DNA of 64,000 nt from Nyssa sinensis (lineage: Eukaryota; Streptophyta; Magnoliopsida; Cornales; Nyssaceae), in NCBI GenBank assembly GCA_008638375.1, contig CM018052.1:22383571-22447570 (forward strand), in the 5' to 3' direction. How positions within the stretch are numbered: position 1 is the stretch's first letter; every line of letters starts with the position of its first letter. Of this stretch, positions 36,513 through 47,658 are shown piece by piece. The translations under genes were made by a program, and so were the position numbers. The notes beneath the pieces were generated by a model. The model was not told the DNA's origin, did no database searches, and saw only the letters and a list, made by a program, of their open reading frames with translations.

Positions 36513-37009
36513 ACATTAAAGCACAGAGGATAGACTGAGAATAACCCATGTTGGAGAAGAAACGCAAAGTCGGAGTCCAGTGAGCTGTGTGTTCTAGAAA
36601 AGAAATGGAAAAACGAATATTAATGTGGTATATGCCAAAGCAGGAATTGAATTTGGTATGAATAAGGTATACTCTCTTTGCTTACGGCGATCATCTTGAC
36701 GGTGAAGATAATGCTCTATGTTTATCCTTCAAAGATTGCGGGCCCATCATAGTAATAGAAATGTTTTTATACATAATACTATATTAATGAAAGATGATAC
36801 ATTATTATTATTATTTTTTATCTTTCGGTGAGAGAATATCATGACTAGCTTGGCTTGTGACAATCATATTTATCATTAAAAGTTAACGTTCGATACAAAG
36901 AAGTGATACATTAATTTTTAAACGATGCTTGGCTTGTGAAAGAAACTTCTTCTTACCGATTTATATGTCATTATCACAATCTCTCATATATATATATATA
37001 TATTATATA
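36513..37009 (-). promoter_or_regulatory. presumed promoter region of the phosphodiesterase gene
   Basis: Non-coding DNA immediately upstream of the first in-frame ATG, holding the start of the short upstream ORF at 36549. No clear TATA box was singled out. The call rests on position only. Confidence 0.35.
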
Positions 37010-37209
37010 TGTACTTTTTAATTTTATTTAATTTTTATTTTTTTAATTAAAATTAAATATTCACATAATATACATATATGTACTTTTTAATTTTATTTAA
37101 TTTTTATTTTTTAATTAAAATTAAATATTCACATAATATACATATATGTACTTTTTAATTTTATTTAATTTTTATTTTTTTAGTTAAAATTAAATATTCA
37201 CATAATATA
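37010..37209. repeat. AT-rich tandem repeat, 68-69-bp unit, three copies
   Basis: The unit beginning TGTACTTTTTAATTTTATTT occurs at 37010, 37079 and 37147, each ending in AAATATTCACATAATATA. Between 37210 and 38293 the only other notable feature is a (TA)n run. Confidence 0.9.
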
Positions 37210-37834
37210 ATATGATTATATGTGTGATATAATAAGATTTTGACACGTATGTGAATAATAGAAGGTTGCTCTTACTGAAGCCAAAAACTATCCTTAATTT
37301 TTTATTTTAATCTTTAATTTCTTATCTTAAATATCAATATTGAAGAAAGTAATTTGTGGCCTAAAATAGCAATTTTTAATGAGACTTTTTTTTTTTATAT
37401 ATATATATTTTGCTTATTTAGACAGAAGGTATTTATATATTACAAGTGTGAGAGAGTTTAAGATGTATTTATATATTATTTGGAAAATTAATAATTTGTA
37501 TGACAAGGTAAAAAAAAAATTAATAATTTGTGAGTGGAAGATGTATTTATAGGGCCCAAGGTAATTTTTTTCAAAGAACTTTATGTAATAACATATTTCA
37601 TAAATTATAATGTGAAAACTTTTGCTATTTAAAAAAAAAAACAAAATGAATTGATTAAATCTATTTATATTGGGGGTTTTAATTTTCAGTTTTATAATGG
37701 TTTTTATGCCCATTTGGGTAATGGATTTTAATAAAATAAAATAACGGGGTTACACACTTTTATTAGATTTTATTACAATGGTTATTGAACTTTAATACTC
37801 ACATCAATTACAAAGTTGTAACTGGTATTATAGC

Positions 37835-37837
<3 letters not shown>

Positions 37838-37880
<43 letters not shown>
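37838..37880. repeat. (TA)n microsatellite
   Basis: Uninterrupted AT dinucleotide run of about 43 bases. It explains the repetitive isoleucine-tyrosine tail of the minus ORF at 37828-38160, which is not a gene. Confidence 0.95.
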
Positions 37881-37885
<5 letters not shown>

Positions 37886-38298
37886 ATCTCTTGTTTCTTT
37901 AACGAATGTTGTTTTAATCTTTTCTTCATTCTTACTCCACAGTTCCTAATCTTTTTCTCAACAGTCCAGATGGTCCCGTTGTCCAGAAATCCAACATTAC
38001 TTTCCCTTTCCACGTCTAGCATTAGATAGATATAATAATATAGTTTGAGATGCCAAGCCAAAGTCCAAACCTCCCACACAGATTTTTTCATGACCCAACA
38101 TTTGTTCAAAGTTTCGACCATCTTTCTTTTTACATAGGCTGGAATCAATCTGATGATCACCGGAAAACTTCAACTATTTCTATTATATTTTGTGTGATAT
38201 CATATATCTATCAAGTGGTGTTTTATTGTTTTTTTTTTTGCCAAATTCAATATAGGCTAGTTCACATCTTCTCTCAGCACACATGCGTCTTGAGAAGT

Positions 38299-39889
38299 TG
38301 AGGAGTCTAATTTATGTCTAAATGTCAAGAATTAGACTTAGAAAGTAGGTAAATAAGTCTTACTAGCAATTAAAAATTTATTTGTTTAATAATGTTCAAA
38401 TTCACTTGCAATGGGTGTAAACAAATTCAGTGACATGCAATAATAAACTATAACAATAATAAATAAAGCAATAGTAAAAAGATAGAAACAATGCACCGAT
38501 TTGTTGACGTGAAAACTACCACAGATCAACTAAATCTATTTTGAAAAACCCTGGGGTGTTGACTGAGATGTGAATCCACTAGAAGAGGCTCGACGATTAC
38601 AAACTTTTTACAACTCAGTCTTAGTCCCTCAAGCCTTATTAATAATCTGAATATTCTCAAACTTGAATCCTCAAGTACCCTTTAAGTGTATCTGTCGCTT
38701 CGAACTCCACGAACAACGATCCAAGCATAATTGCGAATTCTATGCAACCTCGAACTCTGCTAATTGCACAAACTTGAAATCTACAAGCTTGTACTCAAAC
38801 GAATAATGTAGAATATGGAATTCAGGTTCTTTTTTCAAAGATTTGATCTATGTGTGCAATATGTATATGAAGAAAAATAACTTTCAAAAAGTTTAGAAAG
38901 TCTCTATGATAGTTGCTAAAAGTCCCCCCACGAATTAGGGATCAAATCCTTATATAAGATAGGTTTTGGAAAGGAAATTTTACTATTTAGATCTAATTAA
39001 AAAACTGATATGCGCGACATTTGTTCTCATGAATTGGTTGTTTGTTCACACAAACCCCAATTCGTTAGTACGAATTATCGAATGAATGTGATATGAAAGT
39101 TATTAGAAAATTCGTTGGATTATTCATTCGAACGAATGTTCTATGAATGGGTTTCTTGAAAATTCATTCGATTGAAAGATCAAACAAATATTTTGTTAAT
39201 ATATACAACAAGCTCACTAGAATATTTGTGCGAACGAATTTATGATTCATGGGAACGAACTCATGATTCATTTGAACAAATACTGTGAAATATCCTAAAA
39301 TTGAAAATTTTAGGTCAATGACATATAATAACCCACTTAGACAATCTTTCAGTACTAAGCATAGTTAAGTGAGCTATTCCTATTCATAAAAGTATTACAC
39401 TATACACTTTCACATATTAAATTAATAAATTAAACTTAATGCATGAGAGTGTGTGTGTGAGATAGATCTGATCCAAACTTACCAAGAGATAGGATGGAAT
39501 AGCAAGCGAAGACCCCACCAGCAGCATGGGATCGTTACAGCTACTGACGGCTTTGAAGGCAAAGCCATTACCCCAAACTGATGGCAGTAAAGGGCTGATG
39601 TACGTGGAGGCCTCGATCAATGGCGACATGGCACAAGCTATGGTGGACACGGGTGCCACCCATAACTTTGTGACGGAGGAGGAAGCCAAAAGACTTGGCC
39701 TACGGATTACACGCCGTATGAGTATGTGAGATTTATGTAGAAATAAGACAATCTTTAATTGGAACCAGACACATTCTTTAATGATCACAAGGCTTAAGGA
39801 CTCTACACTTAATAACTTGGTCAACGCTACAACTCAATGATAGTTTTATCCCACAGATTAGTCAATACTTGTGACGAATAGTTCTAACA
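38299..39889 (-). mobile_element. 3' LTR of the Sirevirus-like element
   Basis: Plus-strand ends are TGAGGAGTC and TTCTAACA. Alignable to 57825-59176 plus 63313-63320 over the whole length except for a foreign patch at 39489-39711. It includes several imperfect ATTCGTTCGAACGAAT-type palindromic phrases near 39100-39270. Confidence 0.9.
39489..39711 (+). pseudogene. fragment of a Ty3-type retropepsin embedded in the copia LTR
   Basis: The plus-strand ORF 39526-39729 encodes MYVEASINGDMAQAMVDTGA followed by THNFVTEEEAKRLGL: the DTGA active site and context of Ty3/gypsy aspartic proteases. It sits between LTR sequences ACCAAGAG and CGCC(G/A)TATGAG and replaces about 13 bp (CTTACCAATGCTT) present at the equivalent place of the other LTR. 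The patch is GC-richer than the LTR around it and opposite in orientation to the host element. No target duplication or LTR is attached. Confidence 0.8.
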
Positions 39890-39901
39890 AACTCCCCATT
39901 T
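39890..39901 (-). other. polypurine tract of the Sirevirus-like element
   Basis: On the minus strand AAATGGGGAGTT directly precedes the LTR start TGTTAGAAC, the expected position and composition for second-strand priming. Confidence 0.75.
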
Positions 39902-40375
39902 GACAATCCGTGACAAAACTCAATCCAAGAATAACAAAAACTAAATACCCACAAGTAAACCCAAAAAACCTGAAAGAAAAGATTTACATGAGATATCTAA
40001 TTTAAAGACTTGTTATACTACAATCAATAGCATGATCGATTTAACCTGTGTTTTTTCAAAACAACCACTATAATATACCTGTGAAAAACATCATATGAAT
40101 ACAAAATAAATGGCCATCATTGTAAAGCAATAATCATAAGCACAATCATGCATATGAGAAAAAAAATTTTACCCCCTCCCCCTATCACAAATCTCCCCAT
40201 TTTGGCACGAAAGGACAAAAAATATCATCAACATGATATATATAATCAAGATATCAGTCTAAACAAAATATAAACAGTCAAAACATAATAGAAACTATGA
40301 CAAGGTAGAAACAAAAGATAAAATAAAGTGAATAGTCAATACATAAATATCCTCAATGCATAATCACTCAGACAC

Positions 40376-43300
40376 TCAAGCAGTAGAGGTATCAGGGGTG
40401 AAGTCTCCATCATCACCATCGTCCCCATCATCATCATCGTCATCCTTCTCATTCTCATCATTATCCTCATCATTAGGAATGAGAGAGTGAAGATCAATGG
40501 CCATCACAAACAAACTGGTAGCAAACTAGTCCTGACGCTCATGAATCGCTTGAACGTGAGCACGCTGGGTACTTTGCTCCTATAAAATAGGGATGAAAAA
40601 ATCCATTCACAGTTGTTGAAAATATTCCTTTAAATCTCTTCGAGTGACTAGAGGATGAGCACTGGATGAAGACGCACCCGGATCACGATAAAAAGGACGG
40701 GGTGGAGAGGGATCTCGACGATACTGATGAGGCGTTTGATTGACCAGATAATCCTTATCAAGAACTCCGCCACTAGTGTTAGCCGCATCTGCCTCCATGT
40801 CCTTAACAACATCAATAGTAACTGGGCCAACATGAAGCTCATACTGCATCAATGTACATCTGGTAAAGGGCCCAAACAATTCTCTCACCATATCTGAAGT
40901 GTAGATCGGTACACCCTGATCCACACAAATCCTAATAATGACACGACCAAAGGGAAGAACAACAGTACGCCGACTAGAGGCGGCACCATCTGTCACGCCT
41001 CAGGCCCCAAAGACCCGTGGGTGACCCTATGAATCAAGGTCAAACTAAGTAAATTCTTGTACATCTCAAACCACCATGTGATTAGCATATTCTCACTTGA
41101 ATTTTCATAACACAAATATTCATTCACATTCCATACATATAATCCAACAAGGTTTCCATACATAAATTCCAAAACTATATTCATCCTATGATGGCTATTT
41201 CTAAGTCAAAAGAATACCAGTCTTGTTGAGGCTTTTGAGCCTTCACATCAACATATAAAGACTATAGGGCCTTTTACATTTTCAAAATAATAAAAGATCA
41301 AAATAGAAATTGTGAATTTAATTACATCCAAAAAATAAACATAAGAGTACAAAAGAGATGTGTCCTCCTAGTTTATGCTATCAAGGCGTCAGCTTCTTGT
41401 TATTACCTACATCTGGTAAGGGTCAAAACAACAACCCCAATAGAGATTCTAAAATAGAAAAAATTAAGGCAGTGCAAAGTGTAGGCATATAAGATGTGAA
41501 GTGTCAATACAAGTGTTCAATCAACATGCATACATACCAATAGATGATTCATCATACCCCTAACAATGCAAACCATATATCCAACCATTAGAAAATATAA
41601 CAATAAGTAAAAGAAAAAATCATTACATAATTATAATTAACTGTGTATAAATTAAATTACCATTCAAACCTCACGTTAATCCTCTCACTTAAATAAAATC
41701 ACCTCGTCAAGTCACCTAATGGCCCTCGAAAATCCTAGTACTTCACAAGCTACTAATCCGATGGCTATGTACTACCACTCGCGCAGGTTTACGGTTTGCA
41801 ACCGAAGGAAGACACAATCCCTATCACAAAATACCCCCGATCTCTAATGCAGCCTCACAACGTGCCACTCTTTCTTGTTGCTTAACTTGTTATAGGGATT
41901 AATTATCCACATTCCTATTCTCTATTTCTATTTCCCTATTTTATCATTTATCAATATTTTTTCACTTTATTCACAAACATACCCAAGGTTCATATCACCT
42001 AATTAATTATCACAAGAACACAACAATGACTATACAACCTATAGCCATAAACAATCCCATTATTAAAAAATATGTGGCAAGATTAGTATAAGTAAATGAT
42101 ATTCAACATTTCTCCCAAATCATCAACATGTACATGTCAAGATCATTCTAATGCATGACATTTCATACTCCTAGCATTTCCCAAAGTATAACACATATGT
42201 ACAAGAATAATGACATCCATAATGCAAGACATAGAATTAAATAAAATGCTCAATGTATCCATATAAACACTTAACCCTTAACTTAGGTTAGAATCCTTAC
42301 TTCAAGGTCTTGAGAGAAGTGGATTTCTTGAGTGTAGAGAGAGATTTCAAGATCTTGGCTTCAATCCTTGCCCAAAAGAACATAAGAAAGATTTTACACT
42401 GTTTAATTTACTTAACAAAGCTAAATCCACAAGAAAATACAAGAAACTTGAAAGAGGAAAGAAAACCCTAAAACTCGCCCCTTGTTTTTGAAGAAATACT
42501 TGAAATTCTTAAATTTCAATCTGTAAGATTCTTTTTGGTGATGAGTCTTTGTGCTATAATGTGTTGATAAGGCTTAGATCTTCATGAAAATCAAAGCCCC
42601 AATTTCTTCTCTTGTCTAGAGAGGGTTTTGAATATAAAGGAAAGTGAAATTTTCGCATAATGGCTTTTCAGCCCGCAACTTAAAGTGTTCTGTTGCACAT
42701 TTGTCCGAACGAAGGTCGAATGAATATCAAACAAAAATTACAATATACTTTCTTGTGCTCATTCGAACGAACAACCCATTCGTTCGAACGAATACTAGAA
42801 ACCTTTTTCTTTTTCTTTACTGTTTTTCATTTATCACTTATGTATCATCAGTCCATATTACGTTGTTTAAATTCTTTCCACCTCATTATTATGTTCTTGA
42901 TGTTTATTATCATGCAAAAGTAATATTATTAATTATTTATTTATTTTATGTATTTTCCAATTTTACAAAATTTTACACCATCAATAGCAGAGAAGATGAC
43001 ATAAGCTTCATCAATCGGAACTCTAGTGGCAATGGCATACAAAAGAGTGGAGTGAGATTGAGTCAGGGTATTGGTATGACTCACTAGGGATAAATCATAT
43101 GAGACCACCAGATTAAGAAAGTGGTAGTCATCAGAAAGAAGACCCTGTGACAGACGAGCATTTATGACCCTAAAAATCTCTGACCTATCACGACAGAGTG
43201 CCCTAGCTAGGACCTCCTCCCTAGGTGCAGTGCTTGGAGGATAAGGAAAACTAGGCTGATCTTCCCAAAAAATGGCAAGAGTCTCTATTATAAAAGCAGA

Positions 43301-43642
43301 CGTAATATCGAAAGCAATGCCACGTATAAATGGCTTAGTGGTGACCTGATCGCGAAGTGTCTCTAAGTTAGCATAGAAGTCGCGAACTAACGGCTCATCA
43401 ATGGGACTAGTGATAGATAACAAAGGAAACCACCCTCGTGCAGAAAACTAGCAAAATGCCAAGGTCCCATTAATATAGTCTAACCTAACATACCACTCTG
43501 GCCAAAACTCACAACCCTGAATGACAGGGTGACGAGTCCGAGCAGTAGTAGACCGAGACAGAGGAGGATTTCTCGGATGAGAAACTAAAGAAATGGCAAA
43601 AGGAAACTGATCCTCTGTAGCAAGACACTGACGAGGTGCCAT
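40376..43642 (-). pseudogene. extra ORF after pol, similar to 'putative plant transposon protein' domain; interrupted by a solo LTR
   Basis: From ATG 43642 (MAPRQCLATEDQF) the minus strand shows GCEFWPEWYVRLDYINGTLAF, a stop at 43448, then PIDEPLVRDFYANLETLRD, FIRGIAFDITSAFI, FRVINARLSQG, STLLYAIATRVPIDEAYVIF. After the LTR it resumes with RTVVLPFGRVIIRICVDQGV, an S/P/R-rich stretch and a very acidic tail (D/E runs near 40400-40450). The order (R/F)EFYANL, FIRG and LLYAI matches the plant transposon protein domain (PF20167-like, from memory). Taking out the LTR leaves about 425 codons with a few stops. Its place between pol and the 3' LTR is where Sireviruses carry an env-like ORF. Function unknown. 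Confidence 0.72.
40991..42977 (-). mobile_element. solo LTR (Ty3/Tekay-like) with CCATC target duplication
   Basis: It runs from TGTCACGCCTC to ATTTTACA with CCATC at 40986-40990 and 42978-42982. It cuts the extra ORF within a codon run (AIDG/AASS), and the reading frame resumes exactly on the other side. No internal retrotransposon domain. End signature on the minus strand is TGTAA...TGACA, as in the LTRs at 25029 and 59177. It also contains ATTCGTTCGAACGAA-like phrases near 42750-42800. Confidence 0.87.
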
Positions 43643-43765
43643 AATTATCTCAACAAAAATACCTAAAAGAGGCACTAAGTTCGAAAATTGTAGTAACAGT
43701 TTCAAACTAATCCTATAATCAAAAGAAAATAAACTAACCGAAAAAAAATAAAAGATAAAACTCAC

Positions 43766-44854
43766 CGTACACCGTAAAGAAGACGTTAAACATTGAAACC
43801 AATCAGTGAAGGTGAAGCCTAAATGCAGAGCAGTGATTTAACCGGAGTGGAACTGGAAAATTCTAAAACACGAGATCAAAATTTAAGAGAGAAAGAAAAA
43901 CGACGAGAGAGAGAGCTATGGAGAAAAAAATGAAGAAGTCTGAAATCGCGAATTATGTGACTTTTGAACTTCTCTAGGATTCGTTTGAAAGAACGTGATA
44001 TTCATGCCAAATATAAATGCACTTTCGTTCGAACGAGTCATCAATTTGTTTGAACAAATTTTTCAGTAACCCAAAATGACGTAAAGAAAAATAACCCCTA
44101 TATTTTTTTTAAAAAAAATTAAGCTATTTGCTGAGATTAATCATAATGATTCCAAGAAGAGAATGATAAGTGGTCTTAAAATCTCTACATGCAAAGCATG
44201 ATCATAATACATTAAAATGTAGGCAATCAATTCAATCTCATCTTCCCATAAAAGTGCAAATAATCTGACTCATCTTGTGAAATTGAGTTTGTCTCAAAAA
44301 CTTTAAAACAATGTTGAATGATTTATCAGTCAATAAGCACAAACAACTACAATGAATTATTTTTTGGATGACATGAACAATATAATTTATACAAACTCCC
44401 CCTTAATGTATTCAGGTAGAACATTGAACTTTGTTCAACTTAAATGCATTGGCATTCATCAAGGTGGCTTTCACACAAATTAGGGAGGCAGCTCTTTTCA
44501 AAGGTACACCCTTCTTCTAGCATACACACTCTCCTACAAGTAGCCCTTTCCTTGTCAAATAAATAGGAAGACTTTCATGCACATTGGTGTTGGCATTAAA
44601 TGTTAAAATTATAGTCACTGAAAAACATTTTTCTAGCTATGGACTTATTAAAAGATAAACATAAGACTGTCATAATCTATTATCTCAACAAATTTAATCT
44701 CACAAGCAAAATGTGCAAGTGTAAGTGTGAATAGATCAACAAAAAATGAAAAATTTGAATGCATTCAAATACTCATGACAATGCATGTACAACTAGAGGC
44801 ATGAAAAATAGAAATCAAAGTCTCCTTATCATCAAAGTATAAATTTCCCCCATT
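43766..44854 (-). other. Sirevirus-like internal non-coding DNA between pol and the extra ORF
   Basis: AT-rich sequence upstream (in element orientation) of the extra ORF. It includes a (GA)n stretch near 43905 and another ATTCG/CGAACGA phrase near 44020-44050. No protein similarity recognised. The stretch 39902-40375, on the other side of the extra ORF, is likewise non-coding. Confidence 0.55.
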
Positions 44855-44875
44855 TATATATATATATATATATAT
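44855..44875. repeat. (TA)n run at the left border of the pararetrovirus
   Basis: About 21 bases of TA dinucleotide stand exactly between Sirevirus-like internal sequence (CCCCCATT) and the first viral reverse-transcriptase copy (ACCCTACTC). A similar run at 51429-51444 closes the other side. Confidence 0.9.
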
Positions 44876-45581
44876 ACCCTACTCAGTAAACAAATAATTC
44901 GCCCGTCCAAATCACCATGGTCATGTTCTGTTTTTTATGTCAACAAAAATGCAGAAATCGAACGTGGTGTTCCTCGATTAGTTATCAATTACAAACCATT
45001 AAATAAAGTCTTAGAATGGATTAGATATCTCATTTCAAACAAACGAGACTTAGTTAATAGATTACACAAAACAATTATCTTCAGTAAATTCGATATGAAA
45101 AGTAGATTTTGGCAAATCCAGATCCATGAGTTAGATAGATATAAAACCGCATTCACAACCCCTTTTGCTCATTACGAATGGAATGTAATGCCCTTTGGAC
45201 TAAAAAATGCTCCCAGTGAATTTCAAAATGCCATGAACGACATCTTCAATCATTTCTCCAGTCATATTATAGTTTACATAGATGATGTCCTCATCTACTT
45301 AGATTTCATTGATCAACATTGGAAACACTTATATTCTTATCTGAATGTCATTAAATGCAATGGTCTAGTCCTCTCAGCATCTAAACTCAAATTATTTCAA
45401 ACTTCAATTAGATTTCTAGGTTTTGATATTTCTTATGGTCAAATCAAACCCATTCAACGATCAATCTCGTTTGCTAATAAATTCCCAGATCAAATCTTTG
45501 ATAAAACCCAGTTACAATGATTTTTAGGATCCCTTAATTATATTTCAAATTTTTATCCTAATCTGCGATCTCAATGCAATT
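44876..45581 (+). pseudogene. partial pararetroviral reverse transcriptase, first copy
   Basis: Nearly the same sequence as 48376-49081, exactly 3500 bp downstream, with about 95% identity by eye. It contains the RT motifs FWQIQIHE, MPFGLKNAPSEFQN and the YIDDV active site. Homology stops at about 45581, followed by AT-rich filler (45582-45700) before the coat protein region. Confidence 0.88.
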
Positions 45582-45699
45582 AAAAATTAAAAAATAGACC
45601 AGTTACATGTATCTTAAAAATTAAAAAATAATATTTTTTAATTCTATACAAGTTAATTTAGTTAATTATATATAATTAAGATACAACTTGTATATAATT

Positions 45700-47658
45700 A
45701 ACTTGTATCCAAATCAGACATCCCGTACAATTCAACATCGTCATCTGATGATGAGAAAGCCCTACAAACCCAGTATCAAGAAATAGACCAGTTACTGAAC
45801 CAACTTCAAGATCTCACAGTAAACAAATTCCATCGACCTAGGTTCAACCCTACCAGCATCACCAATAATAGGTACAGTCGCCCCACACCTCCCGATCTCC
45901 AATACGAAGAACGACTACTACACAGCCAGTTCTCAGTTGCTTCTGATCGCCTCTATGAATGGAATATAGATGGCTGTTCAAAACAAGAAATTTTGAATAA
46001 ATTAAGTCATATGGCCATGACAGCCAATTTTTATCATGAAAAGAATAACAGTCCACAAAGCGATATAGTCAAATTATTGGTTCTAGGATTCACAGGTAAG
46101 CTTCTCACTGGGTGGGATAAGCACCTTACTGATGAAACCAAAGAATCCATAATTCATGCAGTTAAAAGAGACCCTGATGGTAACCCAGTATTTGACCAAA
46201 CAATAGGTCAAGGAGTACCAGACGGAATTAACACCCTCATTTACACCATTACTAAACACTTCATAGGAACTCCTAGTCATGTAACTGCTAGAATCCATGA
46301 CCAGTTAAGTAACCTTAAATGTCTTACACTTAGTAACTTTGAATGGTATGCAGATGTTCTGTTCAAGAGTCATGTTTAGAGATGACAGTAACTCTCCCTT
46401 TTGGAAAGAAAAGTTCATCAATGGCCTTCCTAGTCTTTTTGCTCATAAGATTAGAGAAATCCTTAGTAAAGACACAGGAGCCATAGACTACCCCAGTCTT
46501 ACATATGGTGACATCATTTGCATAGTCCGCAAAAAAGGCATGCAGATGTATATAGACATGAAAATTAGTAACCAAGCCACTAGAAATAAGAAATGAGCCA
46601 AGTATGAACTAGGTAATTTCTGTGTGCAGTATGACTTACCCCCGATAGCACCCTCAAAACGACGCTCCCGTCAACATCACCCAGAAAGTTACTACAAACA
46701 TCACCGCACCCATGGCAGTTACCACCAAAGTCACCATCGCAGTCATAAACATAGAAAAAACCACCACCAAGGAGAACATAATAACAAACAGACACGTAAA
46801 TATTACAAAACCAACCGTAGAAAGAAAAACTCTAAACACACACGCAAAGCAACATCAACTAATGTATGCTTTAAAAGTGGAAAACCAGGTCACTTCCAGT
46901 CAAATTGTAAAGTTAAACAGTTAATTAATGCCCTCAAAGGAAACCAGGATCGCAAACATGAGTTATTTAAAATTTTAAACCTCAGAAACACAGAAAGTGA
47001 ACCATTTAGTTCCTCCTCTTATAGTTCTAGTGACAGTGAAAATGAAATTGAACAGTTAGACCAGTCTTCTGACCATAGTTCTTACTATCAGTCAGACAAT
47101 CCTCAAGTTAAGATAAGATGCACAAATAATTTCACTCGCAGCTGTTACAAAACAGTCAATGTTTTAAGTAAACAAGAAGAACTCCTACTAGAATTAATCA
47201 ATAACGTAAAAGACCCGATAGTTAAATCCCAATACTTAAATCAGTTTAAAACAACATTAGTTACAGACACGAAACCAGTTAAAATCTTCCCTTCTAGTCC
47301 TCCTTTACAATTTAATAAAATCTTTGATAGATTTACTAGTAACACCAAACCAGTTACCATCCAAGATTTACAACATGAAGTCAATCAAACCAAAAAAGAA
47401 ATTACACTATTACAACAGTTAATTTATACACTCAGAATTGACCATGATTCTTTAAAAAACAAAGTTAATAATCATCTATTTCCTCCCCCTCTTATCCTAG
47501 TTCCACCATCCCCAGATGCTGAAGTTGACCCAACCAATAACATAACTATTTCCCCAAAGTTACCCACTTCCAGTCAAGATCAAGACGATCACACTAGTTT
47601 CTTAACTACAATCACTAGGATCAACTTCCAAAAATGGCGTGCCCAGTTAAGATCATAG
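45700..47658 (+). pseudogene. pararetroviral coat protein-like ORF
   Basis: Opens near 45700 without a clear start; shows YEWNIDGCSKQEILNKL, GWDKHL, a shift of reading frame about 46340-46380, then FWKEKFINGLPSLFAHKIRE and LTYGDI, an in-frame stop at 46594, a basic R/K/H-rich stretch, and the zinc knuckle CFKSGKPGHFQSNC (second cysteine changed to serine). An acidic serine-rich tail follows. This order (capsid core, basic region, CCHC, acidic tail) fits Caulimoviridae coat proteins. The frameshift, stop and lost cysteine show it is not functional. Confidence 0.82.

Noticed and set aside
37828..38160. Minus-strand 110-codon ORF
   Set aside because: Its end is a TA microsatellite and the rest has no family features.
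46654..46839. Minus-strand valine/methionine-rich ORF
   Set aside because: Shadow of the basic region of the coat protein-like ORF.
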